64,000 bases of DNA, taken from NCBI RefSeq assembly GCF_003044275.1, contig NZ_PZPL01000001.1:434001-498000 (forward strand), given 5' to 3'. The DNA comes from Rathayibacter caricis DSM 15933 (GTDB lineage Bacteria > Actinomycetota > Actinomycetes > Actinomycetales > Microbacteriaceae). Positions 1-8,936 of the stretch are shown here, piece by piece (positions within the stretch are counted from its first letter, which is position 1; the number at the start of each line of letters is the position of its first letter). Under the pieces are notes generated by a model that was not told the origin of the DNA, made no database searches, and saw nothing but the letters and a program-made list of their open reading frames with translations. Position numbers and translations under genes: made by a program.

Positions 1-16
1 CGACCCTCCCGACGGT

Positions 17-30
17 GCGGCTCAAGCCGC
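17..30. other. short GC-rich inverted repeat
   Basis: GCGGC, loop TCAA, GCCGC. It lies just beyond the 3' end of the minus-strand NADH dehydrogenase gene and could help end its transcript, but there is no T-run. Bases 1-78 otherwise show no gene. Confidence 0.25.
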
Positions 31-78
31 GCCGCCGGGTCTGATCGCGCCGGGCCGGACTGCTCAGGACCCGACCGC

Positions 79-1518
79 TCAGGACTCCGTCGCGGCGCTC
101 GCCTTGTCGACGCCGCTCTTCTGCTCACCGCTCTCCTGGCCGGCGCTCTCCGCTTCCTTCTGAGCCGCCTTCTCGGCCGCCGCCCGGTCGGTCGCCTCCG
201 CCGACTCGCGGAAGGCGCGGCGCGGATCCTGCGTGGCGCTCATCGGCGAGAGGTCGCGCGAGCCGATCGCGTCGACGACCCAGCCCGAGATCACGCGCCA
301 CTTGCGATCCAGGGTCGGCATGGCCGCTCCGTGGTAAGCCCGGTGGGCCAGCCAGGCGAGCGGACCCCGGAGCTTGACGCCCTTGATCACGCCCGCGCCC
401 TTGCCGATGCCGTACTCCGCGACGGTGCCGACGGACGCGTGCCGGTACTCCTCGACGGTGCCGCCGGTGAGGTCGGCGACGATGTTCGCCGCGAGCAGCT
501 TGGCCTGGCGGACCGCGTTCTGCGCGTTCGGCGGGTAGTACGCGGGCTGCTTCTCGGAGGTGAGATCCGGGATCTGCGCTCCGTCGCCGGCCGCCCACGC
601 GCCGGGCACCGGAGTGCCGTCCTCGCGGATCACGCGCAGCCGCGCGTCCGCCATCACATGGCCGCGGGGGCCTCGGGGCGCGTCGGTGGCGTCGAGGACA
701 GGGTTCGGCTTCACTCCCGCCGTCCAGACGATGGTCGCCGACGGGATCCGCTCGCCGCTCGAGAGCTCGACGACGCCGTCCTCGCACGAGGGCATCGTGG
801 TCTTCAGGTGCACGTGCACGCCGCGGGCGCGCAGGTGCTCGAGCGTCCACTTCGACAGCTCGGGGCCGACCTCGGGCGCGACCCGGTCGAGCGCCTCGAC
901 GAGGTGCCAGGTCACGTCGCCCATCGAGAGCGAGGGCTGCGCGGCGAGCGTGCGGCGGCTGAGGTCGAGCAGCTCGCTCAGCGCCTCGACGCCCGTGTAG
1001 CCGCCGCCGACGAAGACGAAGGTGAGCAGCCGCCGGCGCTCCGCCGCATCGGTCGTGAGCGCCGCCCGCGCGATGTTCTCGATGACGCGGTCGCGCAGAT
1101 GGGCGGCCTCCTCGAGGGTCTTGAAGCCGATGCCGTGCTCGGCGAGCCCGGGCGTCGGGAAGGTGCGCGTGACGGCGCCCAGGGCGAACACCACCTGGTC
1201 GAAGGCGATCGTGCGCGTCGAGCCGTCGAGAGCGGCGACCTCGGCGCTGCGCTCCTCGAGGCTCACTCCGGTGATCGATCCGCGGATCACGCGGGTGCGC
1301 TTGAGGGCGGAGATCAGCGGGACGGTCACGTGCCGCGGCTGCACGTGCCCGCCGGCCACCTCGGGCAGCAGCGGCTGGTAGGTCATGTAGGGGTTGGGCT
1401 CGACGACCGTGACGTCGATCGGAGCGAGACCCCGGCGCTTCTCGAGCCCCCACGCCGTGTAGAGGCCGACGTAGCCGCCGCCGAGGATGAGGATGCGCGT
1501 GGTTCCGGATGCCGTCAT
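79..1518 (-). CDS. ndh: type II NADH dehydrogenase (NAD(P)/FAD oxidoreductase)
   Basis: Membrane-associated NDH-2: oxidises NADH through FAD and passes electrons to the quinone pool (menaquinone inferred from the phylum) without pumping protons. The N-terminus carries the FAD Rossmann motif LILGGGYVGLYTA (about residues 10-22). A second dinucleotide motif, FVGGGYTGVEAL, lies near residue 172 and the FAD-contacting AAGDGAQIP near 311. At 479 residues it is slightly long because of a charged Ala/Glu/Lys-rich tail of about 50 residues. ATG at 1518 is preceded by GAAGGGA at good spacing, and a TAGCGT box (minus strand, 1582-1587) may be the -10. It appears monocistronic. Confidence 0.9.
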   Translation of the reverse strand: MTASGTTRILILGGGYVGLYTAWGLEKRRGLAPIDVTVVEPNPYMTYQPLLPEVAGGHVQPRHVTVPLISALKRTRVIRGSITGVSLEERSAEVAALDGSTRTIAFDQVVFALGAVTRTFPTPGLAEHGIGFKTLEEAAHLRDRVIENIARAALTTDAAERRRLLTFVFVGGGYTGVEALSELLDLSRRTLAAQPSLSMGDVTWHLVEALDRVAPEVGPELSKWTLEHLRARGVHVHLKTTMPSCEDGVVELSSGERIPSATIVWTAGVKPNPVLDATDAPRGPRGHVMADARLRVIREDGTPVPGAWAAGDGAQIPDLTSEKQPAYYPPNAQNAVRQAKLLAANIVADLTGGTVEEYRHASVGTVAEYGIGKGAGVIKGVKLRGPLAWLAHRAYHGAAMPTLDRKWRVISGWVVDAIGSRDLSPMSATQDPRRAFRESAEATDRAAAEKAAQKEAESAGQESGEQKSGVDKASAATES

Positions 1519-1652
1519 GTCGGTCCCTTCTCGGACCCGGCGCGACGAGCGGCCGGGTGCAGCGGTGCGGAGGAGTGTCCGACGCTACGCCGAGGGTGTT
1601 CCGGGGGACAGGGCCTTGCGCCCGCGCGGCTGAGCGGCAAGAGTGCCGCCGG

Positions 1653-2642
1653 TCAGCCGACCGCGCGCTCCTCGTCGCGCAGGCGCCGGCGGTACTCGCT
1701 GGGCGAGAGCCCCGTCTGCGTGGCGATCGCCCGGCGCAGCCGCTCGGGCGACGAGAACCCCGCCCGCCGAGCGATGTCGCTGAGCGGCAGGTCCTCCCCC
1801 TCCGGACCGCCGACGATGCGGAGCGCGCTCTCGGTGCGCACCGTCGAGATGAGCTCCCGGAGCGTCGTGCCGCGCTCGTCGGCGATCGCCCGCTGCAGCG
1901 TGCGCAGGCTCACCCGGCAGCGGCGGGCGACGGTGCCGGGATCGAGGCCCGGATCGGTGTGGTCGGCCTGCACGACCCGCTCGGCCGCCTCGACCATGTC
2001 GTGGATCCCCATCCGCTCGAGCGACGGATCGGAGCGCTCGGAGTCGAGGACCCGGCCGAGGCGCTGCACGGCGTCCTTCAGGAACTCGGCCTGCACCGCG
2101 TGGCCGATGTCGAGATCGGCGAGGAACACGCGCAGCAGCGAGCGCGCCGTGTCGGTGAGCGGCGACGCAGGGACGTACCGCGGCGGCTCCGGCCTCCTGG
2201 AGCGCTCGGCGGTCGGCACGGCGAGACGCAGGAGGAGCAGCCGGACGGGGCGGCGCGCGGACACGACGACCGGCACGTCCGACGACAGCGCGAGGACACC
2301 CTCCGACACCGCGATCGTGCCGGCCGACGACTCGACGACGAGCTCCCCCTCCATCGGCAGGAGCAGGACGGTCGACGGCTCGACGATGCGGTCGCTCGGC
2401 CAGCGGACGACCAGCGGGCCGGTGACGATGTGCAGTGCGCGCACGCCGTCGACGCCGGCGAGGGCGAGATCCATCCGGAAGGCCAGGGGCAGGTCGACGT
2501 CGATGTCGGCCGCGCGACGCAGCGCCGCGACGCCGTCGGCGCCGCGCAGCCGGACGGTGCGGGCGCCGGCGCCGATCGGGATGCTGGCGGGATTCTGCAG
2601 GACGGGGCGTGGGACCACGGTGGCGACTCCGATCGTGAGCAC
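1653..2642 (-). CDS. AraC-family transcriptional regulator
   Basis: A 329-residue regulator. The N-terminal two thirds resemble the AraC-binding-like (cupin) region found in AraC regulators with a 'LLLPMEGELVVES' type strand pattern. The C-terminal 100 residues contain two helix-turn-helix segments (VARRCRVSLRTLQRAIADE and IARRAGFSSPERLRRAI) followed by the typical SPSEYRRR ending. The start is GTG at 2642; no strong ribosome binding site is visible, so the true start may be further in. It lies upstream of ndh on the same strand, but the 134-bp gap with its own promoter-like box argues against an operon. Its target is unknown. Confidence 0.85.
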   Translation of the reverse strand: MLTIGVATVVPRPVLQNPASIPIGAGARTVRLRGADGVAALRRAADIDVDLPLAFRMDLALAGVDGVRALHIVTGPLVVRWPSDRIVEPSTVLLLPMEGELVVESSAGTIAVSEGVLALSSDVPVVVSARRPVRLLLLRLAVPTAERSRRPEPPRYVPASPLTDTARSLLRVFLADLDIGHAVQAEFLKDAVQRLGRVLDSERSDPSLERMGIHDMVEAAERVVQADHTDPGLDPGTVARRCRVSLRTLQRAIADERGTTLRELISTVRTESALRIVGGPEGEDLPLSDIARRAGFSSPERLRRAIATQTGLSPSEYRRRLRDEERAVG

Positions 2643-2722
2643 GGCCGCCGCGGAGGCGCCGTCTCTCGGAGCTTAGAAGAGGTGAGACTTGCTCGTCTCC
2701 GCCCAGAAAGGGGCACCGGGCG

Positions 2723-4198
2723 TCACTGCAGCGCGGAGGTCAGCCTCGCGAGGTTGTCGAGGATCGTCGAGCGCAGCGGCTGCCGGCGCCACTCCCGCAG
2801 CGTCAGCTCGCGCGAGTGCTCGCGGTAGTCCTGCTGGACCTGGCGCAGGTCCTCCACGAACTCGGCCCCGCGCACCATCAGCGACACCTCGAGGTTCAGG
2901 GTGAACGAGCGCATGTCCATGTTGCTCGAGCCGATCACGGCGACGTCGTCGTCGATCGTGAAGTGCTTCGCGTGCAGGATCGTCGGAGCGCGGTACATCC
3001 AGATCCGCACGCCGGCCGTGAGCAGCGTCTCGTAGTACGAGCGCTGCGCGTGGTAGACGACCGCCTGGTCGCCGATCTCGGAGACGAACAGCTCGACGTG
3101 GATCCCCCGGCGCGTGGCCGTCGTGATGGCGTAGAGCATCGCCTCGTCCGGCACGAAGTACGGGCTCGTGATGATGATCGACTTCTGCGCCGAGTAGAGC
3201 AGGGTGAGGAACAGCCGCAGGTTGTTCTCTCCGTCGAACCCGGGCCCGCTCGGCACGACCTGGCAGTCGATGGTGTCGCGCTGCTGGAGCGCCTCCATCG
3301 GCTCGGACTCGCGCAGCAGCAGTTCGTCGGTCTCGCTGTACCAGTCGGTGATGAAGATGGCGTTGAGGCCCTGCACCACCGGACCCTCGAGCCGCACCAT
3401 CAGATCGTGCCAGTGCAGGCCCCGGCGGATGTTGCCGCGCTTGTTGTAGCTGGAGTCGACGACGTTCTGCGAGCCCATGAAGGCCGCGTTGCCGTCGACG
3501 ATCAGGAGCTTGCGGTGGTTGCGGAGGTCGGGGCGCTGGTACTGCCCGCGCCACGGGCGCACGGGGAGCATGTAGGACCAGTGCGCACCGGCGTCGCGCA
3601 GGCGGCGCAGCCGCCGGTAGGTGCCCCCCGCGTAGCCGGGCACGCGGATCGACGCGATGTGGTCGAGCAGGATCCGCACCCGCACGCCGCGGGCGACCGC
3701 CCGGTCGAGCGCGTCGAAGAAGGGCTCGGTGGTCGAGTCGGCGGCGAGGATGTAGAACTCGCAGTGCACGTACCGGCGCGCACGATCGATCTCGGCGGCC
3801 ATCGCCCGGATCGTCTGCTCGTAGTCGCCCTGCAGCCGGGCGTCGTTGCCGCCGACCAGCGGCATGGCGCCGAGGTTGCGGTTGAGGGTCACGACCGACT
3901 CGAGCCACTGCGGCCACGGGTGGTTGCGCGCGACCCGGTCGATGCCCTCCGTCGACTCGAGGATGAACCGGTTGATCTCCTCCTGCTTGCGCCGGCGCTT
4001 GCGCGGCAGGCGGTAGCTCCCGATGAAGAGGAAGAGGAGGATGCCGACGTAGGGGATCAGGAAGATCGCCATCAGCCAGGCGAGACCGGTGGTCGGGCGC
4101 CGGTTGCGCGGCACGACGATGACGGCGACGACGCGCACCACGAGCTCGACGACGATCGCGGCGATCGCGAGGACGAGCGACCAGTCCGGTTGCGGCAC
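2723..4198 (-). CDS. cls: cardiolipin synthase (phospholipase D family)
   Basis: Membrane enzyme that joins phosphatidyl groups to form cardiolipin. Two N-terminal transmembrane helices (about residues 5-25 and 37-60) precede two PLD catalytic motifs: HRKLLIVDGNAAFMGSQN near residue 232 and HAKHFTIDDDVAVIGSSN near residue 410. Both keep the full HxKxxxxD signature. The 491-residue length is normal for bacterial Cls. Translation starts at GTG 4198 (reads PQPDWSLVLAIA). A small membrane protein gene (4288-4470) is just upstream on the same strand and may be cotranscribed. Confidence 0.92.
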   Translation of the reverse strand: MPQPDWSLVLAIAAIVVELVVRVVAVIVVPRNRRPTTGLAWLMAIFLIPYVGILLFLFIGSYRLPRKRRRKQEEINRFILESTEGIDRVARNHPWPQWLESVVTLNRNLGAMPLVGGNDARLQGDYEQTIRAMAAEIDRARRYVHCEFYILAADSTTEPFFDALDRAVARGVRVRILLDHIASIRVPGYAGGTYRRLRRLRDAGAHWSYMLPVRPWRGQYQRPDLRNHRKLLIVDGNAAFMGSQNVVDSSYNKRGNIRRGLHWHDLMVRLEGPVVQGLNAIFITDWYSETDELLLRESEPMEALQQRDTIDCQVVPSGPGFDGENNLRLFLTLLYSAQKSIIITSPYFVPDEAMLYAITTATRRGIHVELFVSEIGDQAVVYHAQRSYYETLLTAGVRIWMYRAPTILHAKHFTIDDDVAVIGSSNMDMRSFTLNLEVSLMVRGAEFVEDLRQVQQDYREHSRELTLREWRRQPLRSTILDNLARLTSALQ

Positions 4199-4287
4199 CG
4201 CGTCTCCTCGCCGTTCGCGTGCAGGGGGTCGGCGACGGCGCGGGCTGCGCGCCGCTCCCCGATCCGGGGTCGGTCAGGAGGGGTCGG

Positions 4288-4470
4288 TCAGGAGGCGTCG
4301 CGCGGAGGCAGACCGCGGCGGGCGCGCTCCTTCGCCTCGATGCGGTCGTAGGCGCGGCGCTCGTTGCGGTCGGAGCGGATGAGCGCGCGCATGATGAACC
4401 AGAAGAGGAGACCGATGCTGACGGTCGGCAGAAGAGCCCACAGCCCCTGATTCCAGATCTCCCAGTCCAT
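4288..4470 (-). CDS. small single-pass membrane protein
   Basis: A 60-residue protein with one hydrophobic helix (about residues 10-28, LWALLPTVSIGLLFWFIMRA) followed by a strongly charged Arg/Glu tail that would be cytoplasmic. I recognise the type as a conserved hypothetical of Microbacteriaceae but know no function. It has a TAGGAT box exactly six bases before the ATG, so it is probably translated from a leaderless message. It lies directly upstream of cls with no intervening gene. Confidence 0.7.
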   Translation of the reverse strand: MDWEIWNQGLWALLPTVSIGLLFWFIMRALIRSDRNERRAYDRIEAKERARRGLPPRDAS

Positions 4471-4476
4471 GCGGCG

Positions 4477-4482
4477 ATCCTA
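4477..4482 (-). promoter_or_regulatory. -10 box, leaderless start of the 60-aa membrane protein
   Basis: TAGGAT read on the minus strand, six bases before ATG at 4470, which places the transcription start at or next to the start codon. Confidence 0.55.
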
Positions 4483-4527
4483 CCCGGGCGCACCGGACCG
4501 GGCCTGGGGATGGCCGTGACGTGAGTG

Positions 4528-5526
4528 TCAGCCGCTCTCGACGGACTTGTTGAGGGCGGCCGCGTCGGCGTTCAGGCCCTCGAGCTCGGTGCGGAGCGCG
4601 TCGTACGCCGCGATGTCCGCGTCGATCGCGTCGCGCCGGGCGTCGATGGCCTCTCCGCGGGCCAGCAGATCGGCCCGGGCGGCGTCGAACGCGGACTGCG
4701 AGGCGAAGTCGCCGCTGTCGGCGCGGGAGTTGAAGGAGTCGATCTCGGCGTTCAGGGCGTCGTACTCGGCGTTGTTCGCCTCGACCCGCGCCGTCAGGTC
4801 GACGTACGACGCCTCGATCCGGGCGACCAGGTCGGTGATGCGGTTCTCGAGATCGGTGAAGACGGCCTCGTAGCGCGCGTTCAGCCCGACGACCACCGAG
4901 CGGTCGGTGAAGTACTGGGCGTAGTGCGCCTCGAGCGCCGGCGGCAGGTCGACGGCCTCGGTGCCCAGGATGGAGTGCAGCTCGTTGACGCGCTCGCCCA
5001 GCCCGCCGGTGCGGTACAGCTCGAGCCGCTCGGCGACGGTGCCGCCCTCGGGAAGGGTCTCGTACGCGGCCTCGAGCTGTGCGCCGAGGTCGCTCCGCTC
5101 GTCGTCGTCCAGCCGGTCCCACGCCGCGTGCAGCATCTCGTGAGCCGCGGTGACGTCGCGGATGCCGTCGAGATCGGGGTTGTCCACGTCCGAGATGTAG
5201 ATGTCGCTGCCGGTGTAGCAGCCGAGCACGATCTCGTCCGAGGCGCCGTAGCCGCACAGCTCGTTGAAGCCGGTGGTCGGCTCGACCGAGGGGTGCGAGG
5301 CGTAGTAGAGGGCGCGGCCGCGCGTGGACATGGCTGTGCGCTCCGCGAATCCGGCGATCGTGGCGTCGGGCTCGAACGCCTCGGCCGCCTGCCGATCGGC
5401 GACGGCCGCTCCGAGGTCGCGGGAATCGGCGAGCACGGACGCGGCGACCACCGTGCCCACCCCGAACTGCGCGACGGTGAGCACGCTCGCGACCGCGATC
5501 GCGACGATGCTGGATGCCCGGACCAC
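4528..5526 (-). CDS. membrane-anchored protein with HExxH motif and coiled coil
   Basis: I do not recognise a named family. Residues 5-32 form an uncleaved signal anchor (IVAIAVASVLTVAQFGVGTV). A middle region contains AAHEMLHAAWDRL (about residues 130-142), an HExxH zinc-protease-like motif, followed by an acidic stretch. From about residue 195 to the end the protein is a long predicted coiled coil rich in Ala, Asp, Glu and Arg. This suggests an extracytoplasmic, anchored metal-binding or proteolytic protein. A third zinc ligand is not obvious, so catalysis is inference only. GTG at 5526 follows GGGGAG at short spacing. A TAGCCT box (5591-5596) overlaps the lysS stop codon. Confidence 0.7.
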   Translation of the reverse strand: MVRASSIVAIAVASVLTVAQFGVGTVVAASVLADSRDLGAAVADRQAAEAFEPDATIAGFAERTAMSTRGRALYYASHPSVEPTTGFNELCGYGASDEIVLGCYTGSDIYISDVDNPDLDGIRDVTAAHEMLHAAWDRLDDDERSDLGAQLEAAYETLPEGGTVAERLELYRTGGLGERVNELHSILGTEAVDLPPALEAHYAQYFTDRSVVVGLNARYEAVFTDLENRITDLVARIEASYVDLTARVEANNAEYDALNAEIDSFNSRADSGDFASQSAFDAARADLLARGEAIDARRDAIDADIAAYDALRTELEGLNADAAALNKSVESG

Positions 5527-5593
5527 GTCTCCCCCGTCCGGCCGCGAGGGCCGCCGTCGTGCTCGGCGGGGGCGGACCCGCCGTTCGTCCAGG

Positions 5594-7120
5594 CTACTTG
5601 ACGAGCGGGAACAGGATCGTCTCGCGGATCCCGAGGCCGGTGATCGCCATCAGGAGCCGGTCGATGCCCATGCCCATGCCGCCCGTCGGCGGCATGCCGT
5701 GCTCGAGGGCGCGGAGGAAGTCCTCGTCCAGGCGCATCGCCTCGTCGTCGCCCGCGGCCGCCTGGCGCGCCTGCTCGACGAAGCGCTCGCGCTGCACGAC
5801 CGGGTCGACGAGCTCCGAGTAGCCGGTGGCGAGCTCGAAGCCGCGGACGTAGAGATCCCACTTCTCGACGACGCCCGGGATGGTGCGGTGCGCGCGCACG
5901 AGCGGCGAGGTGTCGACGGGGAAGTCGAGCACGAAGGTCGGACGGGTCAGCCCGCCCTTCACGAAGTGCTCCCACAGCTCCTCGACGTACTTGCCGTGCG
6001 TGGGCACGTGCACCTCGACGCCCTCGCGCTCGGCGAGCGTCTCGAGCTCGACCAGCGGGGTCTCGGGGGTGATCGCGATGCCGGTGGCCTGCGACAGGCT
6101 CTCGTACATCGAGATGCGGTCCCACTCGCCGCCGAGGTCGAACTCGGTGCCGTCGGCCCAGGTGACCACGTGCGATCCGGCGACGGCGAGCGCCGCGTTC
6201 TGGATCAGCTCCTGCGTGAGATCGGCGATCGAGGTGTAGTCGCCGTAGGCCTGGTACGCCTCGAGCATCGCGAACTCGGGCGAGTGCGTGGAGTCGGCGC
6301 CCTCGTTGCGGAAGTTGCGGTTGATCTCGAACACGCGGTCGATGCCCCCGACGACGGCCCGCTTGAGGTACAGCTCGGGGGCGATGCGGAGGTAGAGCTC
6401 GGTGTCGAACGCGTTGGAGTGCGTCGCGAACGGGCGGGCCGAGGCTCCGCCGTGCATGACCTGCAGCATCGGCGTCTCGACCTCGAGGAAGCCGTGCGAC
6501 GAGAAGGTGCTGCGGAGGGACGCGTTGACCGCCGCGCGGGTGACGACCGTCTCGCGGGCCTGCGGACGCACGATCAGGTCGAGATAGCGCTGGCGCATCC
6601 GGGTCTCGTCGCCGAGCTCGTTGTGCAGGTTCGGAAGCGGGAGGATCGCCTTCGCGGCGATGGTCCAGCTCGACACCCAGACGCTCAGCTCGCCGCGCTT
6701 GCTCGAGAGCACCTCGCCCTCGACGAACAGGTGGTCGCCCAGGTCGACGAGCTCCTTCCACGCGGCCAGCGACTCCTCGCCGACGTCGCCGAGCGACACC
6801 ATGGCCTGGATGCGCGAGCCGTCGCCGGACTGCAGCGTCGCGAAGCAGAGCTTGCCGGTGTTGCGCTGGAAGACCACGCGGCCGGCGAGGCCGACCCGCT
6901 CGCCCGTGCGGACGTCGGGCTCGAGACCAGCGTGCCGCTCGCGGACCGCGGCGATGGTGTCGGTCACTCCGACCGCGACCGGGTAGGCGCCGCCGCCGAG
7001 GTCGTCGCCCGCGCGCTCGATCAGTCGCTCGCGCTTGGCGAGACGCACGGCCTTCTGCTCGGACGCCTCCTCGGCGAAGAGATCATCGGGGTTCACGGGG
7101 GCGTCGGGGGTGTCGGCCAT
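5594..7120 (-). CDS. lysS: lysyl-tRNA synthetase, class II
   Basis: Charges tRNA-Lys with lysine. The 508 residues contain an N-terminal OB-fold ([18 protein letters not shown], about residues 80-100), class II motif 2 ([20 protein letters not shown], near residue 270) and motif 3 ([18 protein letters not shown], near residue 485). Length and order fit bacterial LysS. It lies at the end of the minus-strand folate/pantothenate block, 42 bp after panC, as in mycobacteria, where panD and a type III pantothenate kinase gene usually intervene; both are absent from this gap. Confidence 0.96.
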   Translation of the reverse strand: MADTPDAPVNPDDLFAEEASEQKAVRLAKRERLIERAGDDLGGGAYPVAVGVTDTIAAVRERHAGLEPDVRTGERVGLAGRVVFQRNTGKLCFATLQSGDGSRIQAMVSLGDVGEESLAAWKELVDLGDHLFVEGEVLSSKRGELSVWVSSWTIAAKAILPLPNLHNELGDETRMRQRYLDLIVRPQARETVVTRAAVNASLRSTFSSHGFLEVETPMLQVMHGGASARPFATHSNAFDTELYLRIAPELYLKRAVVGGIDRVFEINRNFRNEGADSTHSPEFAMLEAYQAYGDYTSIADLTQELIQNAALAVAGSHVVTWADGTEFDLGGEWDRISMYESLSQATGIAITPETPLVELETLAEREGVEVHVPTHGKYVEELWEHFVKGGLTRPTFVLDFPVDTSPLVRAHRTIPGVVEKWDLYVRGFELATGYSELVDPVVQRERFVEQARQAAAGDDEAMRLDEDFLRALEHGMPPTGGMGMGIDRLLMAITGLGIRETILFPLVK

Positions 7121-7162
7121 GTCGGGGCGCAGGTGCTTTCGGTCGGGGGCGGAGGGGCGCGA

Positions 7163-8011
7163 TCAGGCGAGCAGGATCGGGCCGTTGTCGAGGAGCCGGG
7201 TGGATCCGACGATCGCGGCGACGAGCACGAGGGCCGGGCCGCGATGGTCGTCGTCGACCGGGAGGAGCGTCGCCGGGTTCACGACGACGAGGTAGTCCAG
7301 CTTAACCAGCGCCTCGCCCATCGCCGCCGACTGGGCGGCCGCGATCACGGCGTCGATCCCGCCGTCGGCCGCGGAGGCGGCGGCCTCGAGCACGTTCGGG
7401 ACGGTGCGCGCGGCGCGGCGCTCGCGGGCGTCGAGGTAGCGGTTGCGGCTCGAGAGGGCGAGGCCGTCCTCCTCGCGGACCGTCTCGACGGCCTCGATCG
7501 CGACGGGCACGTCGAGGTCGCGCACCATGCGCCGCACGAGGAACAGCTGCTGCGCGTCCTTCTGCCCGAAGAACGCGACGTCGGGCTGCACGATGTGCAG
7601 CAGCTTCGCGACCACGGTCAGCATGCCGTCGAAGTGACCCGGGCGGGAGCGTCCCTCGTAGAGGGTGCCGACGTGCCCGGCGACGACGCGGGTCGACGTG
7701 GGCCCGTCCGGGTACATCTCCGCGACCGACGGGGCGAAGACGACATCGACGCCCTCGGCCTCCAGCAGCGCCGTGTCGGCGGCGAGGTCGCGCGGGTAGC
7801 GGTCGAGGTCCTCGGTGGGGCCGAACTGCAGCGGATTCACGAACACCGACACGACGACGAGGTCGGCGCTCGCGCGTGCCGCGTCGACGAGCGCGAGATG
7901 GCCGTCGTGCAGGGCGCCCATCGTGGGGACGAGGGCGACGCGGGATCCGGCGCGACGCGCCTCCGCCACCCGCTCGCGGAGGGCGTCGATGCGTTCGATG
8001 GTGCTGATCAC
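7163..8011 (-). CDS. panC: pantothenate synthetase
   Basis: Condenses pantoate and beta-alanine with ATP to give pantothenate, the coenzyme A precursor. The 282-residue protein shows the nucleotidyltransferase HxGH motif (MGALHDGHLALV, about residues 29-40), the FGQKDAQQ segment and the KMSKS-like ALSSRNRYL motif near residue 185. GTG at 8011 is preceded by a TAGCAT box at six-base spacing, so it starts a new, probably leaderless transcript rather than continuing from the DUF2520 gene 232 bp upstream. Confidence 0.95.
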   Translation of the reverse strand: MISTIERIDALRERVAEARRAGSRVALVPTMGALHDGHLALVDAARASADLVVVSVFVNPLQFGPTEDLDRYPRDLAADTALLEAEGVDVVFAPSVAEMYPDGPTSTRVVAGHVGTLYEGRSRPGHFDGMLTVVAKLLHIVQPDVAFFGQKDAQQLFLVRRMVRDLDVPVAIEAVETVREEDGLALSSRNRYLDARERRAARTVPNVLEAAASAADGGIDAVIAAAQSAAMGEALVKLDYLVVVNPATLLPVDDDHRGPALVLVAAIVGSTRLLDNGPILLA

Positions 8012-8017
8012 CCGACG

Positions 8018-8023
8018 ATGCTA
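8018..8023 (-). promoter_or_regulatory. -10 box, leaderless start of panC
   Basis: TAGCAT on the minus strand, six bases before GTG at 8011. Confidence 0.55.
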
Positions 8024-8048
8024 CCGGCGACTCCCGCCCCTCCCCCTT

Positions 8049-8088
8049 GCTGATCGAGTAGCCCGCGCAGCGGGCCTACCGAGATCCA
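8049..8088. repeat. palindromic intergenic repeat, copy A
   Basis: A GCTGATCGAGTAGCCCGCGC...GGGC-type unit ending in CGAGATCCAC. Its two halves are inverted repeats (GAGTAGCCCGC / GCGGGCCTACC). One of three copies between panC and the DUF2520 gene. Confidence 0.7.
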
Positions 8089-8118
8089 CTACAGCCCGGA
8101 CATCACCCTCGGAGGACG

Positions 8119-8157
8119 TGGGTCTCGATACGCCCCTCCGGGGCTACTCGACCGGCA
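8119..8157. repeat. palindromic intergenic repeat, copy B
   Basis: TGGGTCTCGATACGCCCCTC followed by a GGGGCTACTCGACC half: the same family as copy A in opposite orientation. Confidence 0.7.
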
Positions 8158-8181
8158 AGCTCTCGGCACCCCGCCTCCTCC

Positions 8182-8223
8182 TGCTGATCGAGTAGCCCGC
8201 GCAGCGGGCGTATCGAGATCCAC
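8182..8223. repeat. palindromic intergenic repeat, copy C
   Basis: Same orientation as copy A and closely similar to it (GCTGATCGAGTAGCCCGC, then GCGGGCGTATCGAGATCC). Confidence 0.7.
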
Positions 8224-8243
8224 CATCGCTGAGGCGGGGGCGG

Positions 8244-8936
8244 TCAGCCCGCGGCGCGGCGGAGGGCGTCGTCGACGGAGGAGCGGACGAGGCTCGAGAG
8301 GAAGAAGCCGGGCTTCTCGACGCCGATGCCCGCCAGCAGGCCGGCGGCCTGGTCGACGATGGCGGTCGAGAACGTGGTGGCGGTCGAGACGGCCTCCGCG
8401 TAGGCGGCGCGGTCCGCCTCCGCCACGGTCACCGGCTCGCCGCCCATCTCGACGACGAGCGCCTGCGCGATCGGGAGGACGGGACCCGGTGCGGTGACCG
8501 CGAAGTACGTCTCGACGAGTCGCGCGAGGTCGAGGCTCGTACCGCTGAAGGCCATCGCGGGGTGCGCGGCGAGCGGGATCACTCCGGCCGCGAGAGCGGG
8601 GGCGAGGATCCCGAACCCGTGCTCGGGAGCGGTGTGCAGCACGAGCTGGCCCGGCTGCCAGACCCCTGCGGCGGCGAGCCCGGCGACCAGCGACCCGAGC
8701 TCGTCGCCCGGGACCGCCAGCACGACGAGCTCGCTGCGCTCGACGAGCTCGGGGATCGCGAGGATCGGCGCGCCGGGCAGCAGGGCGTCGGCGCGCTCGC
8801 GGCCGGCCTCGCTCGTGGTCGCGACTCCGACGATCGCGTGGCCGGCGCCGGCGAGAGCGGCGCCGAGCACGGGGCCCACGCGGCCCGCTCCGATGATCCC
8901 GACGCCGAGGCGTCCGTCGCGGCGGGGCTCAGGCAT
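8244..8936 (-). CDS. Rossmann-like and DUF2520 domain protein
   Basis: A 230-residue NAD(P)-binding protein. The N-terminus has GVGIIGAGRVGPVLGAAL (Rossmann GxGxxG), and the C-terminal half matches the DUF2520 region found in short-chain reductase-like proteins next to panC in Actinobacteria (equivalent to Rv3603c of M. tuberculosis). Substrate unknown; the position before panC suggests, but does not prove, a link to pantothenate or folate metabolism. I chose ATG at 8936, which overlaps the end of the preceding PH-domain gene by eight bases and gives translational coupling. An upstream in-frame start would extend a Pro/Arg-rich tail with no domain. Confidence 0.85.
   Translation of the reverse strand: MPEPRRDGRLGVGIIGAGRVGPVLGAALAGAGHAIVGVATTSEAGRERADALLPGAPILAIPELVERSELVVLAVPGDELGSLVAGLAAAGVWQPGQLVLHTAPEHGFGILAPALAAGVIPLAAHPAMAFSGTSLDLARLVETYFAVTAPGPVLPIAQALVVEMGGEPVTVAEADRAAYAEAVSTATTFSTAIVDQAAGLLAGIGVEKPGFFLSSLVRSSVDDALRRAAG

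Noticed and set aside
331..2676. Long plus-strand open frame antisense to ndh and the AraC gene
   Set aside because: It is Arg/Ala/Gly-rich with no domain and mirrors real genes; typical of very GC-rich DNA. The same applies to many other long antisense frames, for example 5324-8053, 13177-16653 and 42559-46635.
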